The translations under genes were made by a program, and so were the position numbers. The notes beneath the pieces were generated by a model. The model searched no databases. It was not told the origin of the DNA and was given only the letters and a program-made list of their open reading frames with translations. From positions 186,001-250,000 of the forward strand of contig NZ_JALLAN010000006.1 in assembly GCF_023062595.1 (NCBI RefSeq): DNA of 64,000 nucleotides, written 5' to 3'. This document shows positions 9,725 to 17,354 of this stretch, piece by piece. The DNA is from Arthrobacter rhizosphaerae. Lineage in GTDB: Bacteria > Actinomycetota > Actinomycetes > Actinomycetales > Micrococcaceae. Every line of letters starts with the position of its first letter. Position 1 is the first letter of the stretch.

Positions 9725-10740
9725 TGTCTCCCCTCTCCACAGTGGCCCCGCCCACCGTCAAAAAAACCTCGTCCGTCGGGAGCCGCCTCCGTGGCGGCGC
9801 CCGCTATGCCCCCACCCTCGCTACCCTTGTCCTCTTCATCCTGATGTTTGTGGTTGGCGCCGGAATGTACCCGAGCTTCCTGTCCGGCCAGGTCCTGTTG
9901 AACCTCTTCATCGACAACACGTTCCTGATCGTGCTTGCAGTTGGCATGACCTTCGTCATTATCACCGGCGGAATTGATCTCTCCGTGGGAGCCGTCGTCG
10001 CGCTGTCCATGATGGTTACGGCCACCATGCTTCAGAACGGCTGGAACCCCGCGATGGTGATTCTCGCCGTGCTGGTGATCGGAGGAGGACTTGGCCTGCT
10101 CATGGGGATGGTCATCCAGTATTTCGACATCCAGCCCTTCATCGTGACGCTGGCGGGAATGTTCCTGGCGCGCGGGCTTTGCTACGTGATCAGCCTCGAC
10201 TCGATTTCGGTCACCGATCCTTTCTTCACCAGCATGGCCCAGGCCCGCATCCCGCTCTCGGAGGAGCTGTTCATCTCTCCCGGTGTGCTGATCGCGCTCG
10301 TCGTCGTCGGCCTGGCGTTCTTCATCCTCCACCACACACGCTTCGGCCGGACCGTCTACGCTATTGGCGGCAACGAGAACTCCGCCATGCTCATGGGCCT
10401 CGCGGTCAAGAGCACCAAGATCCTCGTGTACTGCGTCAGCGGCCTCTGCTCGGCGATAGCCGGAATTCTGTTCTCCTTCTACAGCCTCTCCGGCTACAGC
10501 CTGGCTGCACAAGGAATGGAGCTGGATGCCATCGCCGCCGTCGTCATCGGCGGAACCCTGCTGACCGGCGGCGTGGGCTACGTACTCGGCTCGGTGGTAG
10601 GTGTCCTGGTTCTGGGCATCGTCCAGACCTTCATCGCCTACGACGGAACGCTCAGCTCCTGGTGGACCAAGATCGTCATTGGCGGTTTGCTCCTGGTCTT
10701 CATCCTGCTGCAGAGGCTCTTCACAAGACGCACAGCCTAG
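9724..10740 (+). CDS. Sugar ABC transporter permease (YjfF-like)
   Basis: Second membrane permease of the importer, 338 residues. Contains VIITGGIDLSVGAVVALSMM and LDAIAAVVIGGTLLTGGVGYVLG, the two family signature loops, with hydrophobic helices between them. It starts within the stop codon of the preceding permease. Together with the YtfT-like protein it would form the transmembrane channel. A strong hairpin (10777-10817) follows its stop and separates it from the GH43 gene. Confidence 0.92.
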   Translation: MSPLSTVAPPTVKKTSSVGSRLRGGARYAPTLATLVLFILMFVVGAGMYPSFLSGQVLLNLFIDNTFLIVLAVGMTFVIITGGIDLSVGAVVALSMMVTATMLQNGWNPAMVILAVLVIGGGLGLLMGMVIQYFDIQPFIVTLAGMFLARGLCYVISLDSISVTDPFFTSMAQARIPLSEELFISPGVLIALVVVGLAFFILHHTRFGRTVYAIGGNENSAMLMGLAVKSTKILVYCVSGLCSAIAGILFSFYSLSGYSLAAQGMELDAIAAVVIGGTLLTGGVGYVLGSVVGVLVLGIVQTFIAYDGTLSSWWTKIVIGGLLLVFILLQRLFTRRTA

Positions 10741-10776
10741 ACAGGACCGCTCTCCAGCCTCACCTCCTGAACTCAC

Positions 10777-10817
10777 GCATGACTTGGGCCCTGCATTTTG
10801 TGGGGCCCAAGCCATGC
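10777..10817 (+). repeat. Intergenic hairpin between permease and GH43 genes
   Basis: 15-bp arms (10777-10791 and 10803-10817) with one mismatch and an 11-nt loop. No T-tract follows, so it is better read as an mRNA 3'-end stabiliser or partial terminator than a full terminator. The GH43 start codon is 30 nt downstream. Confidence 0.6.
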
Positions 10818-10846
10818 GAAGGCACAAACGAAAGGACACCTCTGCA

Positions 10847-12304
10847 ATGACTGCTTTGTCTCAATCTCCCCTTTCCCGCCGTTCCTTCCTGGGTACCGGA
10901 TCAGCTGCAGCTGCCGGCCTGCTCCTCACCGGAGGCAGCACGGCCAATGGCCTGTTCAATGCTTCCTCCGCCAACGCCGCCGCCGGACCGCAACCGGTGA
11001 TCAACCCGATCGTCAACCAGCGGGCCGATCCATGGCTCGTGAAACATACAGACAACAGGTACTACTTCACTGGCTCAGTTCCCGAGTACGACCGCATCAT
11101 TATCCGGTCCTCGTCCACCATCTCCGGACTCGGCAGCGCCCCCGAAGCCGTCGTGTGGAAAAGGCCGCCGTCCGGCACCATGGGAGGCCATATCTGGGCA
11201 CCCGAACTGCATCACTTCGACGGCAAGTGGCACATCTACTTCGCGGCCGGTGACAGCACGGACGTTTTCCGGGTGCGGATTTACGTGATCTCCACCGACT
11301 CGGCCGATCCTGCTACCGCTGTGTGGGAAGAGCCCGTACGCGTCTTCACCCATGCCGACACCTTCTCCCTGGATGCCACCACCTTCGAGCACGCCGGTTC
11401 ACGCTACCTGGTATGGGCACAGGCCGACTCCGGGGTGAACTCCAGCCTCTTCATCGCAACCATGGGTTCGCCGTCGACGCTTTCAAGCACGCCCGTCCGC
11501 ATCGCCGTGCCCACGTTGCCCTGGGAGACCATAGGCTTCCGAGTCAACGAAGGGGCCGCCGTCATCAAGCGAAACGGCCGCATCTTCCTGACTTTTTCCG
11601 CCAGCGCCACCGACGCCAACTACTGCATGGGCCTTTTGACCGCTGACGAGGACGCAGACCTGCTCGATGCAGCCTCCTGGATCAAAACCCCGACGCCGGT
11701 ATTTACCACCTCTGATGCAACCAAGCAGTACGGCCCCGGCCATAATTCCTTCACCGTGGATGAGGCCGGTAACGACGTGATCGTCTACCACGCCAGGTCC
11801 TACCGGGCCATCACCGGTGATCCCTTGTACGATCCCAACCGGCATGCGCGGGTGCAGCGCCTCCACTGGAACGCCGACGGCACGCCCCAGTTCGGCGTTC
11901 CCGTCGGAGACGGCCCGTTGCCGTTCCGGTGGCAGCCAGCCGAAGCATCTGAGCTCTACCTGGCTCACGACGGAACCACTGTCACGGCGGCAGCAACACC
12001 ATCCCTGGCGGCCTCCCAGTTCCGGATACTCCCGGGTTATGCCAAGAATAACTCTGTCCTGATCGAACCGGTCCTGACCAAGGGACGCTACCTGAGGATC
12101 GAAGGTGGCAAGCTTGTCATCGGATCCGTCCCCGGCGCCTCCTCCGCCTTTATCCAGCGGAAGGGATTGTCGGATAGCGCAGGCTTCTCCTTCGAATCAG
12201 TCGACGTCCCCGGTTCCTACTTGTGCCTGAGCCAGGGGATCCTCACAGTGTCGAAGGTCGCCGCCAGCCAACGGGCAGCCGCCACGTTCAGGCTGACGAC
12301 CTGA
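10847..12304 (+). CDS. Tat-exported GH43 arabinofuranosidase with divergent AbfB-like C-terminus
   Basis: Probable exo-acting alpha-L-arabinofuranosidase/arabinanase, 485 residues. The twin-arginine signal SRRSFLGTGSAAAAGLLLTGG precedes a five-bladed GH43 domain with RADPWLVKH (catalytic base Asp), GGHIWAPELH and an FSLDATTFEH blade. The C-terminal about 130 residues resemble an AbfB/CBM42 arabinose-binding trefoil but with weak repeats. It is a paralogue of the 21498-22961 gene. The frame extends upstream to 10601 within the permease gene; ATG 10847 restores the Tat motif. Subfamily and substrate rest on resemblance and context. Confidence 0.85.
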   Translation: MTALSQSPLSRRSFLGTGSAAAAGLLLTGGSTANGLFNASSANAAAGPQPVINPIVNQRADPWLVKHTDNRYYFTGSVPEYDRIIIRSSSTISGLGSAPEAVVWKRPPSGTMGGHIWAPELHHFDGKWHIYFAAGDSTDVFRVRIYVISTDSADPATAVWEEPVRVFTHADTFSLDATTFEHAGSRYLVWAQADSGVNSSLFIATMGSPSTLSSTPVRIAVPTLPWETIGFRVNEGAAVIKRNGRIFLTFSASATDANYCMGLLTADEDADLLDAASWIKTPTPVFTTSDATKQYGPGHNSFTVDEAGNDVIVYHARSYRAITGDPLYDPNRHARVQRLHWNADGTPQFGVPVGDGPLPFRWQPAEASELYLAHDGTTVTAAATPSLAASQFRILPGYAKNNSVLIEPVLTKGRYLRIEGGKLVIGSVPGASSAFIQRKGLSDSAGFSFESVDVPGSYLCLSQGILTVSKVAASQRAAATFRLTT

Positions 12305-12320
12305 TGCCCTGAGTTCCCGG

Positions 12321-12380
12321 CGCGAGCTGGCAGGGAATGCCCTCAAACTCGAATTTGAGGGCATCAGCTGCCAGTTCGCG
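12321..12380. terminator. Nested bidirectional hairpin between GH43 and lacI-type genes
   Basis: Outer arms CGCGAGCTGGCAG (12321-12333) and CTGCCAGTTCGCG (12368-12380) enclose a perfect inner stem (12337-12347 with 12354-12364). It sits between two convergent genes and would fold on either transcript, so it probably ends both. Confidence 0.75.
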
Positions 12381-12407
12381 AGGGTGGTTCCGCGCGGAGA
12401 GACCGGG

Positions 12408-13436
12408 TTAGGCCTTCACTACCGCTGCGACAGTGGCCGTACTTTTGCGGATCACCAGTTCGGGGGTAACGACGACGCCGCTGACCTCAGCACCTTGCTC
12501 GATTTCGCCCACCATGGCGTCAACGCAGCGCCGGCCGAGTTCCTCGAAGTCCTGGCGCACGGTGGTCAGCGGCGGGACAAAGTAGGCTGCCTCCGGCTGG
12601 TCATCAAAACCGACCACAGATACGTCTCCGGGTACGCTGACTCCGGCCTCGCTGAAGGCACGCAAGAGCCCGAGGGCCATCTGGTCATTCCCCACAAAGA
12701 TGGCTGTCGCTGTGCGTTTCTCGGCCAATTTCCTGCCGATCTCGTAGCCACTTCCTGCGCTCCAGTCACCTTCCGCCATGAGGTCGTCCTCAAGGCCGGC
12801 CGCACGAAGCGTCTGGCTCCAGCCCTCAGCCCTCGCGGCGCCGTCGATCCAGTCCTGTGGGCCGGAAATGTGGCCGATCCGGCGATGGCCCTGGTCAATG
12901 AGATGCCTGACGGCAAGTTCCGCGCCACGCTTCTGGTCCACCATGACCCCACTGACGCTGTCGTTTCCGAGGGAGCCCACAGCCACCACGGGAACTCCAA
13001 GGTCCATCTCGTCCAAGGCGTGCAGCGTTTCGGAGTGCGGAACCACCACCACGATTCCATCGACGGACTGATCCTGGAAATGCCTCAGGGCATCGGAGAT
13101 GGTTTCCCTGTTGACGGTTTTGAGCGCCGCGATGCTCACAAAGTATCCGGCATCACGTGCCGCCTGCTCCACGCCCAGGATTGTGTTGGCGGGACCGTAC
13201 TGCGACAGCTCGCTCCCCAACACCCCGATGGTCTGGGAACGGCGCGTCACCAGGCTCCGGGCGGCAGAGTTACGGCGGTAGCCCAGCTCCGAAATGGCCA
13301 CCTCCACCCGGGCCCGGGTTGCCTTGCTGACATTCGGATGGTTATTGACCACCCTGGAAACTGTCTGGTGGGACACACCAGCCAGTTCCGCTACGTCCTC
13401 AAGGCGCGGTAGTCGCCGGCCGTTGGTGTTCGCCAC
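12408..13436 (-). CDS. LacI-family transcriptional regulator (likely arabinose repressor)
   Basis: 342 residues: N-terminal LacI helix-turn-helix (RLEDVAELAGVSHQTVSRVV) with hinge-helix region (ATRARVEVAISELGYRRNSA), then a periplasmic-binding-protein-like effector domain. It is the only LacI-type gene in the window and lies between the importer/GH43 operon and unrelated genes. It is the natural candidate to bind the TGTTAGCGTTCACA words at 3162, 5847 and 5993. No copy of that word precedes this gene, so autoregulation is not evident. Effector (L-arabinose or an oligosaccharide) is inferred from the gene neighbourhood only. Confidence 0.9.
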   Translation of the reverse strand: MANTNGRRLPRLEDVAELAGVSHQTVSRVVNNHPNVSKATRARVEVAISELGYRRNSAARSLVTRRSQTIGVLGSELSQYGPANTILGVEQAARDAGYFVSIAALKTVNRETISDALRHFQDQSVDGIVVVVPHSETLHALDEMDLGVPVVAVGSLGNDSVSGVMVDQKRGAELAVRHLIDQGHRRIGHISGPQDWIDGAARAEGWSQTLRAAGLEDDLMAEGDWSAGSGYEIGRKLAEKRTATAIFVGNDQMALGLLRAFSEAGVSVPGDVSVVGFDDQPEAAYFVPPLTTVRQDFEELGRRCVDAMVGEIEQGAEVSGVVVTPELVIRKSTATVAAVVKA

Positions 13437-13502
13437 GAATGGGCCTTTCCACTGGGAGAGTATTGATCCATATCTTATGACCCCCGGCTGCTTACGCAGT
13501 AT

Positions 13503-15170
13503 CTATTTCCGCCGCGCCAGAAGTGCGTCAGCAAAAACACTGGGGATATCCTGGGCTGCCCGGGCCACATAACTTGTTCCACCTGTTGCCGCAGAGATTT
13601 TCTGCAGTGTTTCGGCGTCGGCATCCTCCGTTATACCGATGGTGACGATCACCACCGGTTTCGCGGGATCCCGTTCGCGCTGCAGAGTCTCCAGCAGTTG
13701 ATCAAGTTCCAGTGACTCGGCGTCGTCGTTGGCGCCGTCGGTGAACAGTATGACGCTGTTGATGGCGCGGGAGTCGTAGGAGGCCTGCACAGTCCGGTAA
13801 GCAGCCAGGGTGGAGTCGTAGAGCCCGGTGGCTCCCCCGGTGCGGTCAGAGAGCCCTGCGATGCCTGCCACAAGGCGTTGACGCTGGGTGACGCCTTCCA
13901 CCACCTCGTCCATCTTCCGGATGGGTTCAAGCTCGAGGTAGTCCTGGTTCCCGCCGCCAAGGCCGATGGAGAAGGCCCACAGTCCCAAAGCCGCCGTGTC
14001 CGGGAACAGCTTGCTGCCCGTAGTCGCGGCCTGCTGCGTCAGCTGCATCCGTGTCTGTTCACCGGCCGGAAGCTCCATGGAACCGGAGACGTCCATTACC
14101 ACCAGGGACCTGAACGGAATGGCCTGAACGGCCCAGGCGCTCAGCGTCTGGCTGACTGCTTGCGCCGAAGCAGGTGCCAGCGCGACGACGGCGCCCACCC
14201 CCTTCTGATTCAGCAGGTTGCTGCTGTCCGCCGGCCGCAAGCCTTGTTCGGCCAGGCTCGCCTTGCCTTCGTCAGTGCCCATGGCCTCTGCAAGAGCCTT
14301 CGCTGCCTTTCTTATCACCTCAGTGCGGGAGCCGTTTCCAGCCGTGGCAACCAGAGGGTAGTCCAAGGACACTGCGCCGCTTTTCGGCACCGATGCCGTC
14401 AAACTCGCTCCTGAGGTTGTCTTGGAAAACTTCAGCCAGGCTTCCTCGGTGACAATGGCGAAGCCGCCGCTTGCAGCGACTGACTCGAGCTGTTCGGAAT
14501 CCGAAAGCTTCGCCCCCGAACGCTGGCTCTCCTTCTGTGCGAGCTGCGCAGTGATTCCTTGGAGCGCTTTAGCGTCCGTCAGGCCGGACTGCACCTCAGA
14601 AACCGCCCCCAGCAGCGCCACTTCACCGCTCCCGCTGACGAGGGGATCACCAAAACGCACTCCCGGCGCCTGCAGGGCACTGAGCCATGTGGCGAAAACC
14701 TGGACCTCGCTTGTGCGCCCCACGATGACTCCCGGGGTTGAGGCCAGCGAGGGCACGATTACCTCTGGAGGTGATGCCGTCACCACCCTTTGAACCCGGA
14801 CGGCGGAATCTGCAACCCACAAGTCCGGTGCATCCTTGTCTGCCGCGACCTTGCCGGAAAGCTCCGGCTGGCTCAGCGTCTGGAAAGTGAAACTCACGCA
14901 CACTTCAGCCGGAACCCTGGACGCAGCCTTCTCCAGCGCCGGTGTCATGTTGGGATCTGCCCCGACGGTCACTTCCATCATTACGCTTTGGCATTTTGTA
15001 GCCTCAGCCTCAGCAGGAGTCCGCATGCCCGTGATCCAGACGACGGCCCCGGCCGCCACTGCAATAGCGACGACGGTTCCGAAAATCATGGCTATCCGGT
15101 GCCAGAAAAACGGCGATCGGCGGGGAAACTTGCCATGACGCGCACGGCGGGCGGCTCGACGAGCTGACAT
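13503..15170 (-). CDS. Membrane-anchored VWA-domain protein with binding-protein-like region
   Basis: 555 residues. A basic N-terminus (RRAARRARHGKFPRR) and one membrane helix around residues 27-49 place the rest outside the cell. Residues of about 60-330 resemble an extracellular solute-binding fold (DLWVADSAVRVQ, EAWLKFSKTTSG). The C-terminal third is a von Willebrand A domain with an intact MIDAS motif (VVMDVSGSME) and later FTDGANDDAES. Such proteins are common in actinobacteria; the function is unknown, possibly metal-dependent binding to a wall or protein partner. It stands alone, transcribed away from the tRNA. Confidence 0.75.
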   Translation of the reverse strand: MSARRAARRARHGKFPRRSPFFWHRIAMIFGTVVAIAVAAGAVVWITGMRTPAEAEATKCQSVMMEVTVGADPNMTPALEKAASRVPAEVCVSFTFQTLSQPELSGKVAADKDAPDLWVADSAVRVQRVVTASPPEVIVPSLASTPGVIVGRTSEVQVFATWLSALQAPGVRFGDPLVSGSGEVALLGAVSEVQSGLTDAKALQGITAQLAQKESQRSGAKLSDSEQLESVAASGGFAIVTEEAWLKFSKTTSGASLTASVPKSGAVSLDYPLVATAGNGSRTEVIRKAAKALAEAMGTDEGKASLAEQGLRPADSSNLLNQKGVGAVVALAPASAQAVSQTLSAWAVQAIPFRSLVVMDVSGSMELPAGEQTRMQLTQQAATTGSKLFPDTAALGLWAFSIGLGGGNQDYLELEPIRKMDEVVEGVTQRQRLVAGIAGLSDRTGGATGLYDSTLAAYRTVQASYDSRAINSVILFTDGANDDAESLELDQLLETLQRERDPAKPVVIVTIGITEDADAETLQKISAATGGTSYVARAAQDIPSVFADALLARRK

Positions 15171-15381
15171 GGGCGATTACCTATCTGCTGGGGGGATTCC
15201 CGCAGTGCGCCGGAGGGGGCCGGACAGCATTTGCCCAAGCCGGGAAATCCGGGCGGGCGTACGGAAACGAGTTCAGTATACGTAGCGAAGTGCCCTGTAT
15301 CACATTCGAGACCTGAGATGCGAGTCATCACGCGGCGATTCGCGAGCACTTCAGATGAATTTTCAGGCGCAGAAGCAACAA

Positions 15382-15421
15382 AAAACCCCCGGCTTCCTGC
15401 TGACAGGACGCCGGGGGTTTT
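15382..15421. terminator. Bidirectional terminator downstream of tRNA-Lys
   Basis: AAAACCCCCGGC pairs with GCCGGGGGTTTT (15382-15393 with 15410-15421). A-tract and T-tract flank the GC stem on both strands, giving a classic intrinsic terminator about 20 nt after the tRNA 3' end on the minus strand. Confidence 0.88.
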
Positions 15422-15440
15422 CCACTCTTCGCTAAAAGAG

Positions 15441-15513
15441 TGGGCCCTGTGGGGCTCGAACCCACGACCCACGGATTAAAAGTCCGATGCTCTACCAACT
15501 GAGCTAAAGGCCC
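15441..15513 (-). tRNA. tRNA-Lys (anticodon TTT)
   Basis: A 73-nt cloverleaf on the minus strand. Acceptor GGGCCTT pairs with AGGGCCC (one G-U pair), D arm GCTC/GAGC, anticodon stem TCGGA/TCCGT with loop CTTTTAA, T arm GTGGG-TTCGAGC-CCCAC, discriminator A. CCA is not encoded. The anticodon TTT reads AAA/AAG lysine codons. Confidence 0.97.
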
Positions 15514-15644
15514 CAACCAACAACCGAAAAACGGTCATCAGCCCATTCCATTTCTGGACGTTAACACTGTACCCCAGACTTGTGGCTGCTTTGACGCGAC
15601 CGAGCGCGCCGCCGTCGTGCTTCCCTCCGTCCCCTCTGCGCCAT

Positions 15645-15704
15645 TTCGACGGTTCCCTGCCCAAACGACGACGCCGAACGTCGAGCCGGCAGGGAACCAT
15701 CGAA
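15645..15704. repeat. Long isolated palindrome with inner stem
   Basis: 17-bp arms (15645-15661 and 15688-15704) with one mismatch enclose a second 5-bp stem (CGACG/CGTCG, 15669-15683). It lies in the 280-bp space between the minus-strand tRNA and the plus-strand gene at 15794, about 130 nt upstream of the tRNA and 90 nt upstream of the gene. Apart from it I see nothing coding in this gap. It could be a dispersed palindrome or a 5' leader structure. Confidence 0.6.
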
Positions 15705-15793
15705 CCGGGCAGCATGCCTGGGCCGATGCCTGCCCGGAAGCCGGTATAGGCCATGCTCGATTTCCCATACACCACAGGAGTAGCGTGGGGGGC

Positions 15794-16453
15794 ATGAACG
15801 AGCAAGCGGGGTCCAGCCACTACGGCGGAGCGAACAGGCACCATAAGCCGAAGCCTTTCGCCCCGATCGATTTCGAGCCGTTCGCCGGCGGCGCGGATCC
15901 CGCGCGCGTCTCCGAAGCGGCCCATCTCGCTGCCCAGGCGCTGGTCCAGCATGGCCGGGACAGCGATGATCCGGTGATCACGCAGAGACTGGTCAAGCTG
16001 GCCGATGAACAGGGCCTGGAAGCGATCGCCGAGATGTGGGCGGAGAGCCCGGCACGGTCCCTGCCAGGCGCCTTGTGGCGGCTTTATGCCCTCCGCGCAG
16101 CCACCATTCAGGATCCGGAGAGGATCTCCCTCTACTTCCGGGCGGGCAAGGACACAGCGCAGGTATCCAATGTTGTGGCTGGCCCGGCTGAACCTCCGGG
16201 AGCCCAGGAAATGAAGGAAATGGCTGACGCCATCCTCTCGGGCGCGTTCGACGGCGAGTTCGACGTCGCGCTGGAACGTTCCGCCGCCTTCTGCCGGGTG
16301 GTGGCCTTGGGCCAGGCCACTTTGGCGGACAACGCCGAGCACAGCAATGAGGGGCACGCATCGAAGCTGACCCGCAATTCGCACCTGCTGGTCAAGACAG
16401 CTGAGGACCTGGAACATGCCGCGAATGCCTGGCGCCTCGGCGAACTGGACTGA
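15794..16453 (+). CDS. Hypothetical alpha-helical protein upstream of phosphate genes
   Basis: 219 residues, no signal peptide or membrane segment, mostly helical by eye. I do not recognise a catalytic motif. Visible segments are AEMWAESPARSLPGALWRLYALR and HLLVKTAEDLEHAANAWRLGELD. ATG 15794 was chosen over the longer frame from 15617 because the upstream part is low-complexity and covers the palindrome at 15645-15704; GGAG lies upstream. Its position before the DUF47-pit pair hints at a linked role, but the structured RNA and promoter between them argue for separate transcription. Confidence 0.65.
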   Translation: MNEQAGSSHYGGANRHHKPKPFAPIDFEPFAGGADPARVSEAAHLAAQALVQHGRDSDDPVITQRLVKLADEQGLEAIAEMWAESPARSLPGALWRLYALRAATIQDPERISLYFRAGKDTAQVSNVVAGPAEPPGAQEMKEMADAILSGAFDGEFDVALERSAAFCRVVALGQATLADNAEHSNEGHASKLTRNSHLLVKTAEDLEHAANAWRLGELD

Positions 16454-16533
16454 CGGCGAAGGTCCGCTTCCCCTGGCTGAGAGAGCCGGTTTTGGGGCTG
16501 CGAGCCTGCCACGGGAGGCCCTTACTGTCAATG

Positions 16534-16562
16534 TTGACTTGGTTGGGGCAACGTAGAACACT
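16534..16562 (+). promoter_or_regulatory. Candidate promoter for the structured RNA / pit operon
   Basis: TTGACT (16534-16539), a 17-bp spacer, then AACACT (16557-16562). The predicted start, 6-7 nt downstream, coincides with the first base of the 13-bp outer helix at 16568. The -10 is weak but similar in style to the CACACT and CACAAT boxes at the arabinose promoters. Confidence 0.5.
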
Positions 16563-16567
16563 GAGAC

Positions 16568-16660
16568 TGGTGCCGAACCGCGAAACCCCCGGGCTTCAAC
16601 ATTCAGCCGCCTAGAGCGGCCTACCGCCGAGAGGCGTATCCGGTTCGGCACCACTTTTGT
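16568..16660 (+). ncRNA. Candidate structured RNA upstream of DUF47-pit operon
   Basis: A perfect 13-bp outer helix (16568-16580 with 16641-16653) encloses two internal hairpins: GCCGC-CTAGA-GCGGC (16606-16620) and CGCC-GAGA-GGCG (16625-16636), the latter with a GNRA tetraloop. A short CTTTTG tail follows the outer helix. The multi-branched fold, the upstream promoter at the right distance, and the lack of a good coding frame support an RNA element. I could not match it to a riboswitch class I know. It could be a small RNA of about 90 nt or a regulatory leader of the phosphate uptake genes 82 nt downstream. Confidence 0.5.
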
Positions 16661-16735
16661 GTCCGGATCCATCACCGTGTTCCACTACAAGATAAACAGC
16701 CCTGTCAGTTCCTCCCCCAAGACCGGAAAACCCAC

Positions 16736-17353
16736 GTGAAACTGCGCCTTTTCCCCCAGGAGCCCGCCGGGCTGAACCTCCTCGCACAGATGGCCCGCCA
16801 GATCGTCCTGGCAACCGGGACCATGGCGGAAATCCTCGGCACGCCCGCAGCAGAACACGCCCGGCTCGTGGAAGACATGCATAACCATGAGGCAAAGTCA
16901 GCGGAACTGCACTTCGCGCTCCTGACCCATATGCGCACCAGCTTCGTGAACCCGCTTCCCCGCGAGGATATGTACGCCTTGTCGCGGTACCTCAATGAGG
17001 CCATCGAAAAGCTGGACGCAGCCGCAGACCTGGTCGCACTGTACAAGCTGGAGCGGCTGCCAAAGCGTGCCGCCGATCAACTGGAGATCATCAGCCGGCA
17101 GGCCGAACTCACCGTGGACGCAATGAGGAGACTGAACAACCTCGACGATCTTGAGGACTACTGGATCGAAATCCTGCGGCTGGCTAAGCGTGCTGAACGT
17201 ACCCACCGCGTCTGGGTGGCCGACATGCTCAAGGACATGAAGTCCGTACAGTATGCCCGCAACCGCGACATCGCTACCCAACTCGTGGATGTCACCAAGG
17301 ATATGCGCCGAGTGGCCACCCAGGTAGGCAGCATCATCGTCAAGGAATCCTGA
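16736..17353 (+). CDS. DUF47 / PhoU-like phosphate transport accessory protein
   Basis: 205 residues, all helical, PhoU-fold DUF47 family. These proteins accompany Pit-type permeases and are thought to regulate them. Characteristic features are the acidic/histidine metal-ligand helices (EHARLVEDMHNHEAKSAELHF, reduced here to key residues E, H, D) and FVNPLPREDMYALSRYLNEA. Start is a GTG at 16736. It ends one base before the permease GTG, so the two are translationally coupled. Confidence 0.9.
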   Translation: MKLRLFPQEPAGLNLLAQMARQIVLATGTMAEILGTPAAEHARLVEDMHNHEAKSAELHFALLTHMRTSFVNPLPREDMYALSRYLNEAIEKLDAAADLVALYKLERLPKRAADQLEIISRQAELTVDAMRRLNNLDDLEDYWIEILRLAKRAERTHRVWVADMLKDMKSVQYARNRDIATQLVDVTKDMRRVATQVGSIIVKES

Positions 17354-17354
17354 G

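Noticed and set aside
9721..10839. 372-residue minus-strand frame opposite the YjfF-like permease
   Set aside because: Strongly polar His/Asp/Glu composition is what an antisense of hydrophobic codons gives; the opposite strand is a clear permease.
15555..15568. TCTGGACGTTAACA near tRNA-Lys as another arabinose operator
   Set aside because: Three mismatches to the closest variant word, an asymmetric left half and no relevant gene nearby.
16568..16653. Known riboswitch classes for the structured RNA (SAM-IV, ydaO, yybP-ykoY, cobalamin, 6C)
   Set aside because: The conserved cores I remember for these are absent. It was kept as an unclassified candidate instead.
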